Shown here piece after piece: positions 37,609 to 44,724 of a DNA stretch of 64,000 bases. The stretch is taken from positions 17,785 through 81,784 of the forward strand of contig NZ_PVBQ01000019.1 of assembly GCF_002980525.1 (NCBI RefSeq), written 5' to 3'. Source of the stretch: Sphingobacterium haloxyli (lineage in GTDB: Bacteria; Bacteroidota; Bacteroidia; Sphingobacteriales; Sphingobacteriaceae). Under the pieces are notes generated by a model that was not told the origin of the DNA, did not search any database, and saw only the letters and a list, made by a program, of their open reading frames with translations. Positions within the stretch are counted from its first letter, which is position 1. Every line of letters begins with the position of its first letter. Position numbers and translations under genes: made by a program.

Positions 37609-38631
37609 TTATTTCCCGACAAATGTACGGTCGCTTAGCGTTTTAATAAAAGCGATAATATCTTCTTTTTCCTGTTCGCTTAGCGGTATCCTGTTGCCGT
37701 TTGCTTTTAAGATGGGATCGAGGTTATCGGCGTCTAATACACCATTGTCGAAGTAATCCAGAACAGCTTTTAAGGTCGGAAATTGGCCAAAACTGCCATA
37801 AGGTGCTGTATATTCGGCATTTCTTAATGATGGAACTCGAAAACGCATGTAATCTGCAGGGATTAATGTTACTCTGCCACGTCCTGCCTCTTCTGAGCTG
37901 GGGTTTAGCGGAAATCCAACATTTCTGAAACTTTGATCTGTAAATAGTTCAGTACTGTGGCAGCTCGCACATTTGATTTTAAACGCTTGATAACCTCTGG
38001 TTTCACTTTCTGTAAATGTCGTCCCGTCGTTTCGTTTTACTTTATCATACTTACTGTTGGCGGAAATTAACGTATATTCATACTGTGCAATACTTCGATA
38101 AATCCTGTCAGGGGTGATGCCTTCATCGCCGAACGCTTTTTGGAACAAATCTTTATAACCGTAGTCGTCCTTTATTTTTTCAATCACTTCTAAAATGGAC
38201 GAGTTCATTTCTTCGTGCGTGATGATCGGGACTAATGGCTGGCTTTCTAACGTAAGCTTGTTACCATCCCAATTGTAGAACTTCATAAACGCCAAATTTT
38301 GAATGGGAGGTGTATTCCGAAGTCCTACTCTGCCATAGATACCTATAGCCTGGGCGTTATTATCGGCAAAAGCGCTAGATTGATGATGGCAACTAGCACA
38401 TGAAATCGTGTTATTGCCACTGAATTTTTTCTCGTGAAATAATTTTTCACCTAGTTCTACCCCGTACTTTGTGGGCTTGTTCTGGCTTACTGCGGGGTTC
38501 AACGCGGGAAAATCTTGCGGAATCTCGAGTTGGATTTCGGGGTTGTCATGAGGTGTGGACTGTATAATATCGTCTTGGCTACAGGATAGCAATAGCAATA
38601 AAATGGAGAATACAATAAATACGGTTTTCAT
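37609..38631 (-). CDS. Di-haem cytochrome c peroxidase/MauG-family enzyme, MbnH-like lipoprotein (340 aa)
   Basis: Periplasmic lipoprotein (lipobox LLSC, Cys17) with two c-type haem sites: CASCH at 78-82 and CASCH at 221-225. The CCP_MauG layout is otherwise normal. In methanobactin loci, MbnH of this family oxidises a tryptophan of its partner MbnP to kynurenine. Here an MbnP-like gene lies one base upstream and a copper-type TonB receptor before that, so MbnH is the better reading than a detoxifying peroxidase. I chose ATG 38631, since the longer reading from 38706 enters the mbnP-like gene. Confidence 0.88.
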   Translation of the reverse strand: MKTVFIVFSILLLLLSCSQDDIIQSTPHDNPEIQLEIPQDFPALNPAVSQNKPTKYGVELGEKLFHEKKFSGNNTISCASCHHQSSAFADNNAQAIGIYGRVGLRNTPPIQNLAFMKFYNWDGNKLTLESQPLVPIITHEEMNSSILEVIEKIKDDYGYKDLFQKAFGDEGITPDRIYRSIAQYEYTLISANSKYDKVKRNDGTTFTESETRGYQAFKIKCASCHSTELFTDQSFRNVGFPLNPSSEEAGRGRVTLIPADYMRFRVPSLRNAEYTAPYGSFGQFPTLKAVLDYFDNGVLDADNLDPILKANGNRIPLSEQEKEDIIAFIKTLSDRTFVGK

Positions 38632-38632
38632 G

Positions 38633-39502
38633 TTAGTTTTCAACACTTTTAACCGAAAACATACCGGTAAGGTCGCTGGAACCGTTTCCGCCGAGGTTGT
38701 CGACAAACAGTACCATATTTTCCATTTTATTTCCGCTGTGAACAGTTGGTGTGGTAGCGTTTCCTGCTTCCAATGTTATTTCAGTGTTTCCGCTTAGTAA
38801 TTTATCGAAATCTGCTTCGATGGTGATTTGAGGTGCGTTGCTCCCGACGATGGCGTTGTCCGTGAGTGTTAGCGTAATGTCCCTGTAAGCATCAACGCCT
38901 TGCACCCAAGATGAAGGATCATTCCGGTCGCCGTTCAAAGTGCTTCCTGTATGAATAGACATCGCTTTGTTATCTGTATCATAGAAACCTTCAAGTTTAG
39001 TAAATCGATACCCGGTTGCCCATTGCCAATGCATTTCAGTGTCATTCGCACCGGCTTCGTCATAAAACTTCGGGAACCTTGCTTGATCTAGATCATTTAA
39101 TTCGTGCTTAACACCCAATCCGAATCTGATCTGTTTATATTCGCCTGCCGGTATGTTGGTCAATACGTAATCCAGTGTGTGTGGTTTCGCTTGATTGATA
39201 ACGGTAGCTCCCTTATCCAGGTCATTAACGTTATATGGAAATTCGGCCCCGTCGGCTTTTATCAAGCGGATATTGCTTATCACGTATTTTAATTCGGAAA
39301 AGTGGTGTACTTGACCTTCTGCGGAGGTGTTAACGGTAGCCGTAGAAGACGTAGGATCGCCAAGCTGGATTGTTTTCTCTTTGAATGTGTTATTAAAATG
39401 CAGCGTTATATTATTGGCTACAGGGTTATCGTCGTTGTTACAGGATATAAAAAATGCTAGCGAACAAGCTGGTAATAGTAGATAGTTTTTTAGTTTTTTC
39501 AT
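38633..39502 (-). CDS. MbnP-family copper-binding lipoprotein (289 aa)
   Basis: Lipoprotein (ISC, Cys21) of the MbnP family. N-terminal beta-sandwich opening ITLHFNNTF, HHFSELKYVISNIRLIKAD (about 66-84), and the family hallmark EMHWQWATGYRFTKLEGFYD at about 156-175, followed by SIHTGS (His184). In related MopE/CorA and MbnP, a tryptophan near this region becomes kynurenine and binds Cu(I) with histidines. Trp159 or Trp161 and His158/His184 are the candidates here (inference). Start ATG 39502 gives the signal peptide, and 39550 would add 16 residues. Confidence 0.88.
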   Translation of the reverse strand: MKKLKNYLLLPACSLAFFISCNNDDNPVANNITLHFNNTFKEKTIQLGDPTSSTATVNTSAEGQVHHFSELKYVISNIRLIKADGAEFPYNVNDLDKGATVINQAKPHTLDYVLTNIPAGEYKQIRFGLGVKHELNDLDQARFPKFYDEAGANDTEMHWQWATGYRFTKLEGFYDTDNKAMSIHTGSTLNGDRNDPSSWVQGVDAYRDITLTLTDNAIVGSNAPQITIEADFDKLLSGNTEITLEAGNATTPTVHSGNKMENMVLFVDNLGGNGSSDLTGMFSVKSVEN

Positions 39503-39539
39503 CGTTTTATTAATTATTTTGTTCAATTTGTTGTTTGTA

Positions 39540-41528
39540 TTAAAATTCAATCTTCAGTGAAGTGAAAACATTCCGTCCCATTCTCGGGATATTGCCCCAA
39601 TCGGCATAGGTACTGTAGTATTCGTTGAATAAATTTTCGGCACCGACCTGCAACGCGGCTTTGTAATTTCTGAAGCTGAAGCTATAGTCTGCTGCTACGT
39701 TCCATATTTTATAGGCTGGGGTATGGTCTTCGCCATATTCGGGACTGAAGTTGTCTTGTGCAAGATCGCCGTGTAAAGATGTCTGGATGCTGAATTTTTT
39801 ATGCATGAAATGGAGAGACGTTTGATAGGTGAGCGGACGGATAAAGGGTAGGTTTCCATTTTTATCGTCCGTGGCTCTTGCGTAGGTGACCATTCCTTTC
39901 CAATGCAAGTGTTGCAGGAAATCGTATTTGGCATTTATTGTCGTATTGAAAAGTTTGGCGTGATCTAATGATGTGTAGCCTTTCACACCAACAGACTGAT
40001 AGTTCATCGGGCTTCCTAGACTCAAAATTCGTCCGACGATATAATTTTGGATATGAAAATAGTTTACTTTGGCTTCTATGGCCATCTTCTCGTTTTTAAA
40101 CCCTGCACTTGCATTGAGCTCATACGAAATTTCGTTTTTCAGATCGGGGTTTCCGATATAATCGTAGCGGTCAAAGCTGTTATAGATGTAATATCCGTAT
40201 CCCTCCGAAACAGAAGGTGCCCGATGTCCATACCCTGCTCCCAAAGAAAAATCGAATTGATCGATGTTCAGTTGGTAACTGGTATGCAGTGCCGGTAACG
40301 CTCTGCTTTTCTCCTGTGGTGCTCCGGGGTAAAATATCCAATTGAATTCCACGTATTTGGAATAGTTGTAATTCCAACCTAAAGAACCGCCAAAATTTAA
40401 TCGGCTCATTTCCGAAATATCCCACGCGTTGTTCATCGAAAGCCCCGCAAAGCGGGTGGTGACCCATGGCCAGGTATATGCAAACATCGTTTTCTTGCTT
40501 CGGTCTTGTGGATACATAGTCATCTCGGCAATGGATAGATTGTCGTACACGTTCAACTGGATTTCAGCGCTATAATCACCGCGTTTCAAGTTTGCAGTTG
40601 AAACTAGCCCATACGTTGTACTCCAGCCCGGCATATCCATATGAACCAGGTTTTCGGGACGTTTGGTATCATCCATGTAATGCTCAACGGCATTGAAATA
40701 GAGCTTGGTGTCCCAAGCGCGCAGGATTCCCTCTTCAAATAATTGTTTGTAAGCGGCTGAGGTGATAATCGCGCGCGAAAGCCATAGATCCATCGGCAGT
40801 GCAGGGAAGCCTACATCTTTGGCTCTGTCGTAGATAGCATCGACGCGTACGGAGGAAAGCGGACTTGTTTTATAGGCTAGGCCCAATGAGGTGTTGAATT
40901 TATTGTACTGTGAATGGTTCACTTCATCGTTGTTCCCATCAAAGTAGTTACCGGCTTTTCTGAAAGCAATACTGCCATCTGCAACAAATTTATCGCCTGA
41001 ATAAGATAGATTTCCGAGGTTGAAAAACTGTTTGTTATTGGTCTCGAAACCGGTTTGATAACCGCCGTGCCATTTCCTGTCTAGACCGAATGGGGTGCTT
41101 TTCCTTTTCAAATCGATGCTCCCGGCTACAGTCGCCCCGTGCATACTTCCTTCTTGGCCGGATGTGATATCGATGGCAGAAAGGTTATTGCTTTCGACAT
41201 ATGAAGTGACCGGATCCATCTTATCTGTACACGCACCAAAGACGTGCATACCGTCAATTGTAATGGTAGACCGCTCGGTACTCATGTTGTTGAGCAATGG
41301 CTCCCACGCGTAAGCGCCTCGTTTTATAAAGCTGATGTTGTCCGAAGAGGCTAAGAACTCATCCACTGAAACAGCCATTTTCATGTCGGTCTCTATTTTT
41401 TTCTTCGTCTCGGCGATAACCTTTACGGCTTCAATACGGTGGATACTGTCACTCTGGGCATGTATGTGTTGAGCATTTGCACTCATTCCAAGAAAGAGTA
41501 GCCCACAGATGATATGTAGCTTCTTCAT
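39540..41528 (-). CDS. TonB-dependent receptor, OprC/NosA-like copper type (662 aa)
   Basis: Outer-membrane receptor with signal peptide (1-19, MSANAQ), short plug and barrel ending SLKIEF. It lacks the extra N-terminal domain of nutrient receptors. The plug has GACTDKMDPVTSYVE with Cys100 and Met104 (CxxxM), and the barrel has VEHYMDD with His283 and Met285 (HxM). These are the two motifs by which Pseudomonas OprC holds copper, and MDP-TSY is the NosA/OprC signature. It lies between a FixH-like lipoprotein gene (four bases) and the mbnP-like gene (37 bases). Start ATG 41528 chosen for the signal peptide. Confidence 0.9.
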   Translation of the reverse strand: MKKLHIICGLLFLGMSANAQHIHAQSDSIHRIEAVKVIAETKKKIETDMKMAVSVDEFLASSDNISFIKRGAYAWEPLLNNMSTERSTITIDGMHVFGACTDKMDPVTSYVESNNLSAIDITSGQEGSMHGATVAGSIDLKRKSTPFGLDRKWHGGYQTGFETNNKQFFNLGNLSYSGDKFVADGSIAFRKAGNYFDGNNDEVNHSQYNKFNTSLGLAYKTSPLSSVRVDAIYDRAKDVGFPALPMDLWLSRAIITSAAYKQLFEEGILRAWDTKLYFNAVEHYMDDTKRPENLVHMDMPGWSTTYGLVSTANLKRGDYSAEIQLNVYDNLSIAEMTMYPQDRSKKTMFAYTWPWVTTRFAGLSMNNAWDISEMSRLNFGGSLGWNYNYSKYVEFNWIFYPGAPQEKSRALPALHTSYQLNIDQFDFSLGAGYGHRAPSVSEGYGYYIYNSFDRYDYIGNPDLKNEISYELNASAGFKNEKMAIEAKVNYFHIQNYIVGRILSLGSPMNYQSVGVKGYTSLDHAKLFNTTINAKYDFLQHLHWKGMVTYARATDDKNGNLPFIRPLTYQTSLHFMHKKFSIQTSLHGDLAQDNFSPEYGEDHTPAYKIWNVAADYSFSFRNYKAALQVGAENLFNEYYSTYADWGNIPRMGRNVFTSLKIEF

Positions 41529-41532
41529 GATC

Positions 41533-42456
41533 TTAGAATAGAATATCAAGGTACAACTCACTTTTGACCCCCTCAATTCCTGGCGTGAAATCGGTAGGCA
41601 CATTAGTCCCTTTGAGGATTTTTCCATTTTGGTTCAGCATGATGAAATTCAACGTCCAGTTTCCTGTCATGGTGTAATTGACCACGCCGCGATACAGACC
41701 GTCGTCTCGCTGCACCAAATCCTCATTGTTAGGGGAGGAATGGTTCCCCATAGAAGGCTCGGGCATCCTCGGATCTAATTGTAGCGTATAACCACTTGCC
41801 TCGGTGTATGAGAATTGCGACGGATCTGGATAATCCTTGGCGGAGGCGGCAGATTTATTGAACTTGTAAATTCCGGCTATCAATTCGTTTTCGCCCACCT
41901 TCGGTCTTTGTGGCGACACCAGAGCGATGACGTACTGCTCATCGTCTCTCGCTGTAAACGTTGTCATGTTCAGGTTTTTGTTGGTTTGCTGCTGAACGGT
42001 GATACGTTGTTTCGTCGTGTAGGTTTTATGGTTGATCGTAAAACGAATATGAAGTTCCCATGCTCCGTCCACTAAACTCTCTGATGTAAATACCGAGTAT
42101 CCTGAGAAGTATTTACCGTCTGTTCTATACGCCAAATTGTATCTATGTGGACAGGAATGCTTATTCCCATCGGCTTTAGTCACAATGGGGAGCAATGTTA
42201 CATCTGTTGCATTTGCTTCTTTACGGGTTTGACTATCCAATATCGTTAAACGGATTTCGTTATACCCTTTATAAAAAGTTCCATTCAGGGCTTCAACCTT
42301 GATATCATAGCCTTCGCTATGGATGGTAACAGCTTCTTTAAATTCGTCGTACTCAGGTACTACGACCTCTATTTCCGCTTCGTAATCTGTTTTTTCTTTT
42401 GTACAGGACAATAGCGCAAAGCATGTTGCCATAAGAAAAAATATTATTTTGTTCAT
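41533..42456 (-). CDS. Lipoprotein with two FixH/YtkA-like domains, copper locus (307 aa)
   Basis: Lipoprotein (LLSC, Cys18). Two similar beta-sandwich halves, about 40-155 and 170-305, each ending in a strand like DGAWELHIRF or TGNWTLNFIM, recall YtkA/FixH domains. Possible copper ligands cluster in KHSCPHRYN (His100, Cys102, His104) and in MPEPSMGNHSSP (Met231, Met236, His239). It is directly upstream of the copper-type TonB receptor. A surface or periplasmic copper chaperone is the likeliest role (inference). I know of no characterised homologue. Confidence 0.75.
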   Translation of the reverse strand: MNKIIFFLMATCFALLSCTKEKTDYEAEIEVVVPEYDEFKEAVTIHSEGYDIKVEALNGTFYKGYNEIRLTILDSQTRKEANATDVTLLPIVTKADGNKHSCPHRYNLAYRTDGKYFSGYSVFTSESLVDGAWELHIRFTINHKTYTTKQRITVQQQTNKNLNMTTFTARDDEQYVIALVSPQRPKVGENELIAGIYKFNKSAASAKDYPDPSQFSYTEASGYTLQLDPRMPEPSMGNHSSPNNEDLVQRDDGLYRGVVNYTMTGNWTLNFIMLNQNGKILKGTNVPTDFTPGIEGVKSELYLDILF

Positions 42457-42553
42457 TATTATTTATATAGATTAATCATGCACGCACAGCAATGACCTTT
42501 AGAAAAGATATGCTGCTCTTGATTTATGCTAAGAAATGGGGGCTGTATCCAAA

Positions 42554-42568
42554 TGGCAAAAAATGCCA
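42554..42568. repeat. Short inverted repeat TGGCA-N5-TGCCA
   Basis: TGGCA at 42554-42558 and TGCCA at 42564-42568, spaced by five A bases, in the 145-base gap between the Cys-rich small protein and the FixH-like lipoprotein. Could be a regulator site or a short attenuator inside the copper operon. Confidence 0.35.
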
Positions 42569-42601
42569 AATAGAGGATAAACTAGGCTCCACGAATGGGA
42601 A

Positions 42602-42970
42602 TTAGCTAATAGGGGGGTGGAATATGGACGTATTATAATTAAATATATAATCAATCCGATAGGGTGAAAAATGGTTTGGACTGGCCACTTCCTTCGGCTG
42701 GCACATGCTGTACATGGTGCTCTCTTTATGCACATAGAGCGCGTTGTATTCGTACACCACTAAATTCTTCTTTGTTTCCTCTTTTTCTTTTTCCTTTATT
42801 TTCTGCATCAGCACGCACTGGCCGTCACAATGAAGCTGAGGTTGGTCTTTGTTTATACATTTTGCCAGATAGTCGGGTAGGTTTATCTGATATTCCACAG
42901 CCATAATGCTGCGATAGAAGGATTGCAGCGTTAAAGCGATTAATAGCATATATGTACAGAAACGTATCAA
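42602..42970 (-). CDS. Small exported or membrane Cys-rich protein, copper locus (122 aa)
   Basis: An N-terminal hydrophobic segment (about 6-24) may be a signal peptide or anchor. It is followed by a short conserved-looking Cys segment: Cys38, Cys48 and Cys52 in KCINKDQPQLHCDGQCVLM, then a Lys/Glu-rich helix and a variable tail. The thiol and Met residues would suit copper binding. It is the first gene after the promoter with the 17-bp palindrome and points at the receptor operon. I do not recognise a named family. Confidence 0.7.
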   Translation of the reverse strand: MIRFCTYMLLIALTLQSFYRSIMAVEYQINLPDYLAKCINKDQPQLHCDGQCVLMQKIKEKEKEETKKNLVVYEYNALYVHKESTMYSMCQPKEVASPNHFSPYRIDYIFNYNTSIFHPPIS

Positions 42971-42998
42971 AGGTTGTGCTTGTCTTTATTGACCTGGC

Positions 42999-43028
42999 CA
43001 AATATACGGAAAGAATTTCCGTCTTGAA
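42999..43028 (-). promoter_or_regulatory. Promoter of the putative copper operon
   Basis: Minus-strand TATATTTG at 43006-42999 with a TTC (near TTG) at 43028-43026, a 19-base spacer. The start codon at 42970 would leave a leader of about 20 bases. The spacer is almost filled by the palindrome at 43006-43022. Confidence 0.55.
43006..43022. promoter_or_regulatory. Perfect 17-bp palindrome, probable operator of the copper operon
   Basis: ACGGAAA-GAA-TTTCCGT: seven-base arms around three bases, touching the -7 element and lying within the promoter spacer, where a bound repressor would block polymerase. The regulator is not in the window. Confidence 0.6.
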
Positions 43029-43054
43029 AGGATAAGTGTTTTAAAAAGTTGTGC

Positions 43055-43705
43055 TCACATGGCCAGTAAAATTGCTACGTAATGGCAAATGGCTGCTGCA
43101 AGTACCAATGCGTGCCATACGGCATGTGCATTCAGATTTTTCTTATAGATGTAAAACGCGATACCTAACGAATATAATCCTGCCCCCACAAAAATCAATA
43201 CCAGCACCGTGGTAGGAAGGGCGTTGAAAAATCTGCTTCCGCCGGCGACCATGATCCACCCCATCAGAAAGTATATGAATGTGGAGATGATATTGAACCT
43301 GCCAGTGAACCAGATCTTGAAAAAAACACCCATGATCGTGAGGCCCCAAAGGATAGCCAGTAGCGTAATGCCGAAGGCGTCGTTTATATACACCAGAAGG
43401 AACGGCGTATAGGTGCCGGCGATAAGAAAGTAGATGCTGATGTGGTCAAACACCTCGAAAATACCTTTGACGGCTGCATCTTTTGACAGATGGAATACCG
43501 TGGAGCAGGTGAAAAGCAGCAGGAAACAAAATCCGTAAATACCCGATCCGATTACACCGGGAGTATTGCCGTGCGCCGTGGCAATACCGGTCAGCACAGG
43601 CAAACCGCTAATACCAAAAAGTATACCGACGCCGTGTATCAGTCCATTTATCAAATCCTGTCTACGGGTGTAAGTCGCCGTAGCCTGTCGTTCCCTATAC
43701 ATCAT
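43055..43705 (-). CDS. trhA: Haemolysin III / PAQR-family membrane protein (216 aa)
   Basis: Seven-helix membrane protein of the TrhA/YqfA family. The N-terminal segment DLINGLIHGVGILFGISGLP has the first conserved His, FHLSKDAAVKGIFEVFDHISIYFLIAGTYTPF the second motif (split here), and HAVWHALVLAAAICHYVAIL the last His pair. The histidines form the presumed metal site. The family affects membrane fluidity, and the name haemolysin is historical. It lies upstream of the copper operon promoter on the same strand. Confidence 0.92.
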   Translation of the reverse strand: MMYRERQATATYTRRQDLINGLIHGVGILFGISGLPVLTGIATAHGNTPGVIGSGIYGFCFLLLFTCSTVFHLSKDAAVKGIFEVFDHISIYFLIAGTYTPFLLVYINDAFGITLLAILWGLTIMGVFFKIWFTGRFNIISTFIYFLMGWIMVAGGSRFFNALPTTVLVLIFVGAGLYSLGIAFYIYKKNLNAHAVWHALVLAAAICHYVAILLAM

Positions 43706-43948
43706 TACATGGGTTGAAAGTCCTTCTTACTTACTTCTATTTATTAATGGTAACAATGAGCTGTATAGGTTGGTTTATCTTTTTTGAACGTTTCCTTCGA
43801 TAGCGATAGGCAGAACGGTTCTCAATCCAGGTTATTTCATCGACTATAATTTTATCCGTTGTCAGCATGCTCTTTTTCCATATATCTCGGAAAGTATTTC
43901 TTTGAGAATGGCAAATTCGCTTTTGTCAGTTAATGACTTTCGTCAACT

Positions 43949-44398
43949 TCAAAAGAGCAAAGCGTGAATTAAAAGTTGTCGGCTAACGCTGCGTTGATCA
44001 TTAAAATGTGATGAAATGTCCCATTCGCCCCATCGCTTAACAATTTTGCTTTCTGCTATCTCAATGATTTCAATTCCAGTAATGAAGGCTATCTTATTAG
44101 TTGGCCCGTGTCCTAAAAAGGATCGTCTGTTAGTTCCCTGCGCTTTCCAACGCACAGACACACGACCTCCCTCAACATCAACTATCATATCTTCAACAGT
44201 TGTTGTCAAATCGGGGAAAGCCCGTAGCATTTCGCGGAGGCCAGCGGCGAATCCTTCTTTTGTACTTGGCCTTCCTGCCGAAGAGCAATCTTCGAAATGG
44301 TCGGCATGGATCTGATCGAACAGCGCCCAGTCGGTAGGGCTGCACCATAAGGAAATCCATTGACGAGCGATGTATTCCAATTGGTTTCGTTTTATCAT
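43949..44398 (-). CDS. SnoaL-like ester cyclase/NTF2 protein (149 aa)
   Basis: NTF2-fold protein of the SnoaL polyketide-cyclase-like group: ARQWISLWCSPTDWALFDQIHADHFED, REMLRAFPDLTTTVEDMIV and SVRWKAQGTN are family blocks (first one split). The C-terminus after RWGEWDIS looks divergent. The start shares one base with the stop of the truncated hydrolase gene (TAATG), so the two are coupled. Substrate unknown. Confidence 0.8.
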   Translation of the reverse strand: MIKRNQLEYIARQWISLWCSPTDWALFDQIHADHFEDCSSAGRPSTKEGFAAGLREMLRAFPDLTTTVEDMIVDVEGGRVSVRWKAQGTNRRSFLGHGPTNKIAFITGIEIIEIAESKIVKRWGEWDISSHFNDQRSVSRQLLIHALLF

Positions 44399-44715
44399 TA
44401 TACTTTATTTATATGTTCAGCGAAAAAATCGATCGCTAAATCGATTACTTTCTGGTGTACAGATTTTCTGTCTACCGACGGATCATCCACAAAGACCTCT
44501 GGCGTCTCTTTTTTCACCTCATCGCTAGCCTCTGGCAACATAACGTAGTGTCCTACTTCACCATCAAATTCGAAATATTCACTATGCTCTATCAACGCAT
44601 GATAGTGTCTTGCATATCTCGCTACGGGTGTTACCCGGTCTGCACGACACCCTACAATGAAAACCGGATCTTTAACCAGCTTAAACATCTTTTCCATTTT
44701 TAAAGTCAAGAACAT
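44398..44715 (-). pseudogene. C-terminal remnant of an alpha/beta hydrolase (105 aa)
   Basis: Only the last third of a dienelactone-hydrolase/esterase-like protein remains: VKDPVFIVGCRADRVTP carries the catalytic Asp region and GEVGHYVMLPEAS the catalytic His. The nucleophile half (oxyanion strand and GxSxG) is missing and is not encoded upstream, because the Omp85 fusion gene ends nine bases before this start. A clean deletion is the simplest cause. An intact reading frame and TAATG coupling to the SnoaL gene mean the fragment may still be translated. Confidence 0.7.
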
Positions 44716-44724
44716 AAAACTAAA

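Noticed and set aside
37609..38631. Reading the di-haem enzyme as a simple hydrogen-peroxide-detoxifying cytochrome c peroxidase
   Set aside because: The one-base spacing to an MbnP-like gene and the copper-type receptor make an MbnH-like role more likely, although peroxidase activity cannot be excluded.
43737..43868. A 43-codon minus-strand frame (MLTTDKIIVDEITWIENRSA start) in the gap between trhA and the SnoaL gene
   Set aside because: Basic, no homology I recognise, no promoter or ribosome site; the 243-base gap may hold remains of a decayed gene, but nothing can be supported.
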